Shown: positions 1 through 5,377 of the stretch, one piece after another | How positions within the stretch are numbered: the stretch's first letter is position 1 | How the letters are laid out: each line of letters begins with the position of its first letter | NCBI RefSeq assembly: GCF_938028185.1 | Contig: NZ_CALJAH010000223.1 | Location: 1-5,917 of the forward strand | From: an uncultured Cardiobacterium sp. | GTDB taxonomy: Bacteria; Pseudomonadota; Gammaproteobacteria; Cardiobacteriales; Cardiobacteriaceae | DNA length: 5,917 nucleotides | Direction of reading: 5' to 3' | Notes under the pieces: model-generated | Told to the model about the DNA's origin: nothing | Database searches by the model: none | The model's input: the letters and a program-made list of their open reading frames with translations, nothing else | Made by a program: the position numbers and the translations under genes

Positions 1-365
1 ATAAAAACCCTATAGGTTACAATCTGCAATATCTCTAAGAAATATCTATATTCATATTCTAATCTTTTTTCTATCCCTGCTGCGTTTTCTAAAGATTCTC
101 TTTTTTTCTTTTCTTCTTGTCCAACCAGCTTTTCTGACATTTCTCGCAAAATGTTCTTTATCGCAAGAGGTGGTGAATCTTTTGGTGCCGCTTGGCTATT
201 TACTTCGTAAAAACTTTGCGGCGTTATGTGCATAAGGACAAAAAAGAATCCCAAAACCCCGAAACCACTTAGAAGAGCCACGGGTATTGAAAAGGATGAT
301 GAACCAGACGCCCCCGCGAAACCGCCGATGGCGGCACCAATCCCGGCAATAGTCACAACTCTCAT
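1..365 (-). CDS. Partial membrane protein with coiled-coil tail (C-terminus off the left edge)
   Basis: I do not recognise a family. The frame is open from an ATG at 365 to the window edge (121 codons plus two bases), so the C-terminus is missing. Visible parts: a Gly/Ala-rich, weakly hydrophobic segment (residues 3-18), a Ser-rich link, a strong transmembrane segment (about 27-47), then a hydrophilic region with a Lys/Glu-rich, probably coiled-coil stretch (about 67-114). The start is supported by GAGG seven bases upstream, overlapping the stop of the preceding gene; only 9 bp separate the two genes, so they are probably one operon. The right half of the gene is GC-rich, but the left part (about 1-180) is AT-rich, unlike the recombination genes. 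A six-T run (sense strand) near residue 41 keeps the frame open; losing one T would end the protein shortly after. Being next to a secreted protein and diverging from the early operon, an envelope or exclusion role is possible but unproven. Confidence 0.72.
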   Translation of the reverse strand, partial: MRVVTIAGIGAAIGGFAGASGSSSFSIPVALLSGFGVLGFFFVLMHITPQSFYEVNSQAAPKDSPPLAIKNILREMSEKLVGQEEKKKRESLENAAGIEKRLEYEYRYFLEILQIVTYRVF

Positions 366-374
366 AACACCGCC

Positions 375-587
375 TCATCTTATATCGCACTTCGGGTTGC
401 CGTAAGCGCTCCCACCCTCGAGGCACTCGCAGGCCTCGCCATCCTTATCACCATCTAAGCGTGTGTTCCCACCGTGTTCATCGTGATATTTCTGCGCCTC
501 CTCCTGATTGGAAAAGTCGCGGGAGGTAACTGCGCCAGCTGATTGAACGGCAACCATAAGAAACAAAAGAGAAAAACACTTAACCAT
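375..587 (-). CDS. Small secreted Excalibur calcium-binding domain protein
   Basis: A 70-residue protein with a cleavable-looking signal peptide (residues 1-19, hydrophobic core LLFLMVAV, AGA before the likely cut) and a mature part that is almost entirely one Excalibur domain (about 24-56). The hallmark is DGDKDGEACE at 45-54, the DxDxDGxxCE calcium-loop motif of this family, after an aromatic/Gln/Glu/Ala-rich helix and a Gly-Gly turn. Cysteines at 53, 55 and 67 suggest disulfides in the periplasm. An in-frame ATG at 647 would add 20 residues, but I chose 587 because GGAG lies eight bases upstream and this start puts the signal peptide at the N-terminus. The 647 start would also lie on the operator cluster. 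Excalibur domains occur in surface proteins and nuclease-like exported proteins; no catalytic domain is present here, so the role is unknown. It is first in the leftward operon. Confidence 0.85.
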   Translation of the reverse strand: MVKCFSLLFLMVAVQSAGAVTSRDFSNQEEAQKYHDEHGGNTRLDGDKDGEACECLEGGSAYGNPKCDIR

Positions 588-647
588 AACAAAATCTCCG
601 TATTGTGAAAATTTTTTCATGATACGTGGGCGCCTTACACACTTCAA

Positions 648-664
648 TACACTATTTAAGTGTA
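648..664. promoter_or_regulatory. Operator-like palindrome O1
   Basis: Perfect inverted repeat TACACT-ATTTA-AGTGTA with 6-base arms and a 5-base spacer. A further direct copy of the half-site ACACT lies at 639-643, exactly 10 bp (one helical turn) upstream of the left arm. It overlaps the likely -10 region of leftward transcription, so a bound dimer would be expected to block the leftward operon. Confidence 0.7.
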
Positions 665-685
665 ATTATTTCATCCGCTTATCAA
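659..685 (-). promoter_or_regulatory. Weak candidate leftward promoter
   Basis: On the minus strand, TTGATA (680-685) is a good -35, followed after a short 15-base spacer by TACACT (659-664) as a poor -10; other AT-rich -10 choices lie close by. The exact pairing is uncertain. The position upstream of the Excalibur gene and over palindrome O1 makes a leftward promoter here likely in general terms. Confidence 0.3.
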
Positions 686-690
686 AATAA

Positions 691-705
691 ACACCTCATA
701 CGTGT
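691..705. promoter_or_regulatory. Operator-like palindrome O2 (imperfect)
   Basis: ACACC-TCATA-CGTGT. It keeps the ACAC-N7-GTGT core and 15 bp length of the other two sites but changes the inner base of each arm. Its centre is 42 bp from that of O1 and 32 bp from that of O3, close to four and three helical turns, so all three sites lie on roughly the same DNA face. Confidence 0.55.
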
Positions 706-713
706 TCTTGCGC

Positions 714-742
714 TTGTATTTCACACTTTCTAAGTGTATTAT
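714..742 (+). promoter_or_regulatory. Candidate rightward early promoter
   Basis: A sigma70-like pair: -35 TTGTAT (714-719) and -10 TATTAT (737-742, five of six consensus bases) with a 17-bp spacer. The -35 is weak beyond TTG. Transcription would start near 749 and give a short leader before the first gene at 777. The spacer is filled by palindrome O3, which is how a repressor-controlled phage promoter would be expected to look. Confidence 0.55.
723..737. promoter_or_regulatory. Operator-like palindrome O3
   Basis: ACACT-TTCTA-AGTGT, with the same half-sites and spacer length as O1 (ACACT-N5-AGTGT). It lies between the -35 and -10 of the rightward promoter, so binding here would be expected to exclude RNA polymerase. 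Confidence 0.68.
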
Positions 743-776
743 GCACCCATCGAAACGAACAACGATGGAGCACAAG

Positions 777-1196
777 ATGAACCTGAACCTTGAACAACTC
801 GCCGCCGGACTGGACAAAGACACCTTCGGCTGGCAGCCAGCCAAAGAAGGCATTTGGGTCTGGCGCTACTACAACCAGCGCCTTGTCCGCCGTGCCACCT
901 ACGAAGAACCCGCCTGGTACACGGACGTAGAAAGCCCGTACACCCTCGTCAAGGCAGAGGGCTACGAAGTCATTATCTGCGACGAAGCCGGGCGCGAGCT
1001 GGAACGGCTGGATTTCTCCGACTGCTTTGAGGATGACGATGACAGCGACGACTACGGCGACCTGCCTGATGAACTGGCAGACGCCATCGAACGGCATAAC
1101 CCATACCGCGACATCGCGGCAGAGTACGAAGAAGGGCGCTGGGAGCAGGCTATCAGCCGCTACGAAGACCAGCTTTACGAGAGGGAGTACGCATGA
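777..1196 (+). CDS. Very acidic protein of unknown function, first gene of the rightward operon
   Basis: I do not recognise a family. The 139-residue product has 37 Asp/Glu against 14 Lys/Arg (net about -23). The N-terminal half is rich in Trp and Tyr (about residues 18-55), followed by an acidic cluster around 81-90 (EDDDDSDD) and a Glu/Tyr-rich helical tail. It has no signal peptide or membrane segment, so it is probably cytoplasmic. The start at 777 is chosen because GGAG (767-770) lies six bases upstream; in-frame ATGs at 702, 741 and 765 fall in the promoter region or on this ribosome site. The stop overlaps the next start (ATGA). First place in the early operon plus strong acidity would suit an anti-defence or host-takeover protein such as a DNA mimic, but that is inference only. 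Confidence 0.85.
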   Translation: MNLNLEQLAAGLDKDTFGWQPAKEGIWVWRYYNQRLVRRATYEEPAWYTDVESPYTLVKAEGYEVIICDEAGRELERLDFSDCFEDDDDSDDYGDLPDELADAIERHNPYRDIAAEYEEGRWEQAISRYEDQLYEREYA

Positions 1197-1396
1197 CCCG
1201 CGAACACCTCGCCACCGCCGCGTTGCTGGCGCTGTTTGTCCTCGTCGTGGCCATTGTGCCACGCGGGGAGGACAACCCGCCCGCCGTTATTAAAACTGCG
1301 GCACACCGCGAATGGGTACGCGAACAATGCGCCCGCCCTGACCTGAGCGAAGACGAAATCACCGCCTGTAAAAACTTTTGGGAGAACCGCAAATGA
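1193..1396 (+). CDS. Small single-TM protein with two outer cysteines
   Basis: A 67-residue protein with a short polar N-terminus, one hydrophobic segment (about residues 6-23) that could be a membrane anchor or uncleaved signal, and a 40-residue polar tail. Basic residues before the segment and acidic ones after it favour the tail facing the periplasm. The tail has exactly two cysteines (46 and 59) in the pattern WVREQC-x12-CKNFW, which could form a disulfide. This loosely recalls the C-terminal Cys/Asn pattern of small EexN-type entry-exclusion proteins, but the match is by eye and there is no lipobox. The start overlaps the previous stop by ATGA and has GAGGGAG at 1181-1187. Function unknown. 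Confidence 0.75.
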   Translation: MTREHLATAALLALFVLVVAIVPRGEDNPPAVIKTAAHREWVREQCARPDLSEDEITACKNFWENRK

Positions 1397-1698
1397 ACAT
1401 CATGAACACCGATTTGGCAAAAGAAGCGCGCCGTATCGCCGCCCCGCTGGGCAAGTCTTGCGATTCCCTGAACATCAGCTACAGCCAAACAGCTGCTTTC
1501 ATCTACGCAAGCCACGACAACAAAATCATAAACATCGAAATCTACCAGAATGATAACGGCACGTTGCGCTGCCGCGCCCGCAGCTATCTAAAAACAGACG
1601 GCGACCCCGCGCTTCAGGACAGGCTGCTCGAAGTAGGAACCATAGGAGAGTTGGGCGCCATCGTCCGGCAATACCTCGACAAAAGGAAAGCAGCATGA
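1393..1698 (+). CDS. Small alpha/beta protein of unknown function (pair member 1)
   Basis: 101 residues, no signal or membrane segment, no recognised domain. The predicted pattern is an N-terminal helix (about 5-18), a run of beta strands (26-64, alternating hydrophobics such as IINIEIY and LRCRARSY), then a C-terminal helix (74-98) ending in a basic tail. The start at 1393 is preferred to the upstream TTG at 1378 because GGAG (1381-1384) sits eight bases ahead and the ATGA overlap with the previous stop is preserved. The next gene has the same size, layout and several alignable residues, suggesting an old tandem duplication. Confidence 0.8.
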   Translation: MNIMNTDLAKEARRIAAPLGKSCDSLNISYSQTAAFIYASHDNKIINIEIYQNDNGTLRCRARSYLKTDGDPALQDRLLEVGTIGELGAIVRQYLDKRKAA

Positions 1699-1985
1699 AC
1701 CTCTTTGAAACCGAGCATGCGCGGCTTGCGCAGCATCTCGCCGACAAACTCGGCGGGGTGTACCTCCCGGAAAACATCAACGTCACGGTCAGCGCCTACT
1801 TTGCGCGGGTGGAAATCTCCCAATATGGGGAGAAAGTATGGATACACATCGGAAACAGCACCGGGAATTTGAGCGCCCGCGCCGCTTACAAACCACGCGG
1901 AATAGATGAATACCAGGTACTCACCAGACGGAGAGACCAAATCGAAGCCGTCATCGACAAACTCATTGAAGGAAAGAAAGCATGA
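1695..1985 (+). CDS. Small alpha/beta protein of unknown function (pair member 2)
   Basis: 96 residues with the same helix, strands, helix plan as the gene just upstream: helix about 5-19, strands about 28-65 (INVTVSAYF, KVWIHIG, LSARAAYK), then a helical basic C-terminus (74-95). In the strand region the two can be aligned as N-[IV]-[ST]-x-S and NxxG-x-L-x-x-R-A-x-x-Y. The start overlaps the previous stop (ATGA) with AAAGGAAAG at 1682-1690; its own stop again overlaps the next start. No known function. Being just ahead of the recombination cassette only suggests an accessory early role. Confidence 0.8.
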   Translation: MNLFETEHARLAQHLADKLGGVYLPENINVTVSAYFARVEISQYGEKVWIHIGNSTGNLSARAAYKPRGIDEYQVLTRRRDQIEAVIDKLIEGKKA

Positions 1986-2923
1986 ACACCGAAATCATCC
2001 TGCGCATCAGCTCGCAAATCGTCGCCAGCAACATTGACGACGTGGCGGAGAGCGTCCGCGCCGAAATCGCCAAGGTCAATACCGACCTGAAAACCGACGA
2101 AGACTTTGCCACCGCCGAGCAACAGGTCAAAGACTTCAAGGCGGCAGAGGATGCCTTCAAGGCAGCACTCGATGCGGCGCTGGCAGAGGCGGCAGACGTG
2201 AAAAAGCTGATGGACACCACCAGCGAAATCATCGACCTGCTCGCCAAAACCCGCCTCGCCCTCGACAAACAGGTCAAGGCACAGAAGGCGAAAGTTAAAG
2301 AAGAAATCATCGGCACTGCCCGCGACGGCATCCAGCGGGCGCTGGCCGGATGCGACGCGCGCCTGCAACCGGCGATGCGCAAGGTGCTGCGCATTAACGA
2401 ACTGGACGGTGTGCTTGCCGAAGCGACCAAAGGCAAAAAAACACTTGCCGGACTGGAGAAAGCCGCCCATGAAGTGCTGGCGAACTGGACGGCGCTGATT
2501 GGCAAAACCGAGGCGTACATGAAAGCGCGTTACGCACAAATCCCCGCCGACCGCCTGCACCTATTTGCCGACCTTGACGACCTGCTGGCGCTGGATAGCG
2601 GCTTTGAGGATGCCATCGCCGCGCGCATTGCCGCCGAAGACGAACGGCAGGCGGCCGAAAAATCCCGCCTTGAAGCGGAAGCCGCCGCCAAAGCCGAGGC
2701 GGAATTGCGCGAAAAAATCGCCGCCGAGGAGCGTGCGAAAGCAGCGGCGGAAACACAGCCTGCACTTGCGATAGAAACGATGCCCGAACCCACGCCCGGC
2801 GAACCCGTACTGGAATACATAATCACCGTGAAGGTGAATACCACCCTAACCAACGCCAAAGCGATTGCCACCAACCTGAAGAACAGCCTGCGCGCCGACA
2901 TAAAACTTTGCAGAGGAGCCTGA
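1982..2923 (+). CDS. Long coiled-coil protein preceding the recombination cassette (DUF1351-like by eye)
   Basis: 313 residues. After a short N-terminal segment come long charged helices (about 36-130) with heptad-like spacing, a middle helical part (131-210), an Ala/Glu/Lys-rich coiled coil (212-257), a Pro-rich hinge (268-275) and a small C-terminal segment (276-313, EYIITVKVN followed by a helix) that may be a compact alpha/beta unit. This plan resembles the DUF1351-type proteins coded next to RecT/Bet and YqaJ genes in many phages; I recognise it by plan and context, not a specific motif. It sits where lambda has gam, but is much longer than Gam and I see no Gam signature. The start overlaps the previous stop (ATGA); the stop is one base before bet, with GAGGAG at 2913-2918. 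A recombination-accessory role is inferred. Confidence 0.85.
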   Translation: MNTEIILRISSQIVASNIDDVAESVRAEIAKVNTDLKTDEDFATAEQQVKDFKAAEDAFKAALDAALAEAADVKKLMDTTSEIIDLLAKTRLALDKQVKAQKAKVKEEIIGTARDGIQRALAGCDARLQPAMRKVLRINELDGVLAEATKGKKTLAGLEKAAHEVLANWTALIGKTEAYMKARYAQIPADRLHLFADLDDLLALDSGFEDAIAARIAAEDERQAAEKSRLEAEAAAKAEAELREKIAAEERAKAAAETQPALAIETMPEPTPGEPVLEYIITVKVNTTLTNAKAIATNLKNSLRADIKLCRGA

Positions 2924-2924
2924 A

Positions 2925-3716
2925 ATGAACCTGCCCGTACCCCATGACGTCTTGAGCGCCGTCGCCACCATTGCAGGCACAAGCGACATCGACGCCTTCA
3001 GCAACGTCCTTGCCGGCACCATCATGCCCTCGCCGAACGTGCGCCCCGAACAAATCACCGCGTTTCTCATGGTGGCGAAAGAATACCGGCTCAATCCGAT
3101 CACAAAAGAAATCTACGCCTTCCCGGCGAAGGGCGGCGGCGTGCAGCCCATCGTCAGCATTGACGGCTGGCTGAAAATCATCAACAGCCATCCCGACTTT
3201 GACGGCATGGAATTTCAGGACACTCTCGACGCGGACGGCCACCTGCGTGCCGTCACCTGCCGCATCTACCGCAAAAACCGCGCGCACCCGGTGGAAATGA
3301 CCGAATACATGGACGAGTGCAAACGCAACACCGACCCGTGGCGGCAATGGCCGAACCGGATGCTGCGCCACAAGGCGACCATACAGGCGGCGCGCTACGC
3401 CTTCGGTTTCAGCAGTATCGCCGACCCGGACGAAGCCGAGCGCAGTACCGATGCACCGCGCCCGCCCGTCGCTGAAGTGCTGGCGAGCGACGCACAAATC
3501 GCCGAACTGCGCGACCTGCTGGCACGCACCGGAAAAGAAGAAGGGAAGATGCTGGCCTTTGTCGGCGTACCCCGCATGGAAGACATGACCGCGAAAAAAG
3601 CGGACAACCTCATCGCCATGCTGCGCAAACACGCGCCCGCCGAACAGCCTGCCCCGGCTGAACCCGAAGCACCGGAAGCAGAGAGCTACGAACCCGGCGA
3701 GGACATCCCGCTATGA
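2925..3716 (+). CDS. bet: Phage recombination protein Bet (RecT/Red-beta family annealase)
   Basis: A 263-residue single-strand annealing protein, close to lambda Bet (261). It would coat single strands left by the neighbouring exonuclease and pair them with complementary DNA. The core is clear: FLMVAKEYRLNPITKEIYAF (47-66), then QPIVSIDGW (74-82), matching Bet motifs around the conserved GLDP/KEI and IDG positions, and the basic helix WPNRMLRHKATIQAARYAF (142-160). Residues 187-236 form a small helical domain typical of Bet and related annealases, expected to bind partners. A Pro/Glu/Ala linker leads to an acidic tail ending GEDIPL, like the SSB C-terminal tip. The gene starts one base after the coiled-coil gene and overlaps exo by ATGA, so the pair is probably translated together. 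Confidence 0.96.
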   Translation: MNLPVPHDVLSAVATIAGTSDIDAFSNVLAGTIMPSPNVRPEQITAFLMVAKEYRLNPITKEIYAFPAKGGGVQPIVSIDGWLKIINSHPDFDGMEFQDTLDADGHLRAVTCRIYRKNRAHPVEMTEYMDECKRNTDPWRQWPNRMLRHKATIQAARYAFGFSSIADPDEAERSTDAPRPPVAEVLASDAQIAELRDLLARTGKEEGKMLAFVGVPRMEDMTAKKADNLIAMLRKHAPAEQPAPAEPEAPEAESYEPGEDIPL

Positions 3717-4336
3717 AAAACCTCATCACCCTCGACTGCGAACAGGGCAGCGAAGCCTGGCGCCAAGCGCGCCTCGGCATCCCGACCGCCAGCCAGTACA
3801 AACGCATCATGACCAACACCGGCGCGGCGAGCGAACAGGCCACCGCCTACCTCGCCGAACTGATAGCGGAGCGCATCACCGGCCAGCCTGCCGACGGCTA
3901 CACCAGCAACGACATGGCGCGCGGCAGTGAGCTGGAGCCACAGGCGCGCGCCGCCTACGAGTTTGCGACCGGCAACAGCGTGCAACAAGTCGGCGGCGTG
4001 TACCTCGACGACAGCCGCAGCGTCATGGCATCCCCCGACGGAATCATGCCGGAGCTGCGCCGCGGGCTGGAAATCAAATGCCCGAAGCTCTCAACCCACA
4101 TCCGCTACATCCTCGAAGGTGTCATGCCACGAGAATACCTGCTGCAAGTACAAGGCGGGCTGCTGGTCACGGGCTACGACAGTTGGGACTTTGTGAGCTA
4201 CCACCCGGACTACACCCCGCAGACCACGTGGATACTGAACGTCAAGCGCGACGAAAAAATCATCGCCGCGCTGGAAAAACACCTGCGCGCCTTTGTCGCG
4301 CGACTGGAAGCAGAAATGGAGAAACAAACATGCTGA
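3713..4336 (+). CDS. exo: YqaJ/lambda-type exonuclease
   Basis: A 207-residue nuclease of the PD-(D/E)XK fold, somewhat shorter than lambda Exo (226). It would digest one strand of double-stranded ends 5' to 3' and hand the overhang to Bet. Motifs in order: EAWRQARLGIPTAS (14-27, the family ExWxxxRxGxxxAS signature), GSELEPQAR (71-79, conserved Glu), ASPDG (106-110, metal-binding Asp109), LEIKCP (119-124, Glu120 and Lys122 of the ExK) and LLQVQGGL (143-150, conserved Gln). All expected catalytic residues are present, so it should be active. The start overlaps the bet stop (ATGA); its GAGG ribosome site lies inside the last codons of bet. Its end overlaps ssb by seven bases. Confidence 0.95.
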   Translation: MKNLITLDCEQGSEAWRQARLGIPTASQYKRIMTNTGAASEQATAYLAELIAERITGQPADGYTSNDMARGSELEPQARAAYEFATGNSVQQVGGVYLDDSRSVMASPDGIMPELRRGLEIKCPKLSTHIRYILEGVMPREYLLQVQGGLLVTGYDSWDFVSYHPDYTPQTTWILNVKRDEKIIAALEKHLRAFVARLEAEMEKQTC

Positions 4337-4791
4337 ACCGGGCAGAAATTATCGGTCGCGTGGGCAAAAGCGAAGTGCGCTACATGCCAAACGGCGACCC
4401 CGTTGCCAACTTCACCGTGGCGGCGACGGAAAAATGGAATGACAAACAGAGCGGACAGCCGAGAGAAAAAACCGAATGGTTCAACTGCGTCGCCTATAAC
4501 CCGCTGGCAGACATCATCGGGCGCTATGTGGACGTCGGCGACCTACTGTACATCGACGGCAAAATCCAGACGCGGAAATATCAGGACAAGAACGGTAACG
4601 ACCGCTACATCACCGAAATCCACGTGCGCGAGCTAAAGATGCTGACGACGAAAGCAGAGAAAGAAGCGCGCAACCGTGGTCATGATGACCACAGTTCACG
4701 CGGTGGGCAAGGCCATCAGCAGACACAACAGAACAACGCGCCGCAATACAACCCGCCAGCGCAGGACGACTTCGACAATGTGCCGTTTTAG
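4330..4791 (+). CDS. ssb: Single-stranded DNA-binding protein
   Basis: A 153-residue SSB of the E. coli type. Residues 1-105 are the OB fold: LNRAEIIGRVGKSEVRYMPNGDPVANF at the start (family VRYxPNGxxVAN signature), TEW (48-50) with the stacking Trp50, a second Trp at 36, YIDGKIQTRKYQD (74-86), and RYITEI (92-97). A Gly/Gln/Asn-rich linker (about 116-145) precedes the acidic tip DDFDNVPF (146-153), the surface that recruits partner proteins. The start at 4330 is fixed by the conserved N-terminus and by GGAG eight bases upstream (4318-4321); the frame extends further upstream, but that part overlaps exo and is not SSB-like. Phage SSBs of this kind work with annealase and exonuclease. A 17-bp palindrome lies in the linker coding region. 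Confidence 0.96.
   Translation: MLNRAEIIGRVGKSEVRYMPNGDPVANFTVAATEKWNDKQSGQPREKTEWFNCVAYNPLADIIGRYVDVGDLLYIDGKIQTRKYQDKNGNDRYITEIHVRELKMLTTKAEKEARNRGHDDHSSRGGQGHQQTQQNNAPQYNPPAQDDFDNVPF
4676..4692. repeat. 17-bp perfect palindrome inside ssb
   Basis: GTGGTCAT-G-ATGACCAC, 8-base arms with one central base. It lies in the codons for the variable linker of SSB (Gly-His-Asp-Asp-His). It has no U tract and is inside a gene, so it is not a rho-independent terminator. It may be a protein-binding site or an accident of the codons. Confidence 0.5.
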
Positions 4792-4800
4792 GAAGTAATT

Positions 4801-5361
4801 ATGAATATTCCCGTAGAGCAAATGAAAGCTGCTTATGACAAACATAAGAATTTAAAAGTGGCGGCAGATGAATTAGGAATGAAATGGCAAACATTGTACT
4901 GGTATTTGAAGAAATATAACCATCCTGTTGTTGGTGACAAAAGCAAATACGGTACTTCAAAAGATAAACTGGCTTCCTTATCAGAGGCACACTTTGCAAA
5001 TCTTATTCCTGAAGCTACCAATATGAATCAGGCTCGCTACCAGAGCAAATGGGACTTTGAGTTATACGGCTTAAAAATTGATATTAAAGCGTCAACCCTT
5101 CATTACGCTGGGAAAAATGCGCGGCAACAGCGTTATTGTTTCAGTGTGAAGAAACAAGAAAAATATGCCGATTTTATTGTTGCATTCGGATATTCGGGAG
5201 ACGTAATTAAAAAATGTTTCTTATTCCCGCAAGAAATAATCAGCAATATGACAACAGTCAATATTAGTGAATATAAAAGTAAGTGGTCTGATTATGAAAT
5301 CCCATTAGAAGACTTACGTCCATTCTTTGAACGTTATCGCCCATGCGATGCCAGACAATAA
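4801..5361 (+). CDS. Putative PD-(D/E)XK endonuclease with N-terminal helix-turn-helix, likely mobile
   Basis: 186 residues. The N-terminus (about 5-40, AADELGMKWQTLYWYLKKY) looks like a helix-turn-helix. The rest has the plan of a small PD-(D/E)XK nuclease: a helix with Glu62, WDFEL with Asp85, the strand KIDIKAS with Asp94 and Lys96 (D-x8-DxK), then FSVKKQEKYADFIVAFGY (114-131) and a FLFPQEI strand (140-146), features common in restriction-like and intron-associated nucleases of the I-Ssp6803I kind. The gene is 36% GC (counted 4801-5340) against 57% in a counted 60-base stretch of ssb, with A/T-ending codons, so it was probably acquired separately. It starts nine bases after the ssb stop with AGGAAG as ribosome site. 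A free-standing homing or defence nuclease are the main options; the fold call is by eye. Confidence 0.72.
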   Translation: MNIPVEQMKAAYDKHKNLKVAADELGMKWQTLYWYLKKYNHPVVGDKSKYGTSKDKLASLSEAHFANLIPEATNMNQARYQSKWDFELYGLKIDIKASTLHYAGKNARQQRYCFSVKKQEKYADFIVAFGYSGDVIKKCFLFPQEIISNMTTVNISEYKSKWSDYEIPLEDLRPFFERYRPCDARQ

Positions 5362-5377
5362 TAACCAGGAGCCACCC

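Larger units (their letters stand above)
588..776. promoter_or_regulatory. Divergent control region between leftward and rightward operons
   Basis: This is the only sizeable non-coding stretch, and it separates two divergent gene sets. It is AT-rich relative to the downstream genes. It holds three palindromes of common design (648-664, 691-705, 723-737), one extra half-site (639-643), and candidate promoters in both directions. The arrangement looks like a phage operator region. By comparison with lambda it would correspond to OL/PL, because the rightward operon carries the bet-exo genes. The cognate repressor is not in the window. Confidence 0.75.

Noticed and set aside
233..245. Six-T run (minus-strand sense) as a programmed frameshift site
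   Set aside because: The run does not form a proper X-XXY-YYZ slippery heptamer in frame and there is no sign of an alternative product; the zero frame is already open.
196..426. Minus-strand open frame of 76 codons rich in Arg, Cys and Trp
   Set aside because: It overlaps both minus-strand genes in another frame, has an implausible composition and no good ribosome site; the frame from 365 has GAGG and sensible membrane/coiled-coil content.
702..776. N-terminal extension of the first rightward gene from ATG 702, 741 or 765
   Set aside because: This part contains the promoter and an operator, and the GGAG at 767-770 fits the start at 777.
1585..1604. AACAGACGGC, resembling the Neisseria DNA uptake sequence
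   Set aside because: The exact uptake sequence (TTCAGACGGC) differs at two bases and no true copy was noticed, so it is not evidence for a Neisseria host.
1886..2560. Long minus-strand open frames opposite the coiled-coil gene
   Set aside because: These are mirror frames of a GC-rich gene with strong codon bias; no ribosome site fits and the residues are typical of antisense reading.
2823..3632. 269-codon minus-strand frame opposite bet
   Set aside because: It is long but His/Arg/Val/Phe-rich in the usual antisense manner, and the plus strand encodes a clear Bet.
4078..4329. Upstream extension of the ssb frame giving a 237-residue product
   Set aside because: The added part overlaps exo and is unlike SSB; the conserved OB fold starts at 4330 with its own ribosome site.
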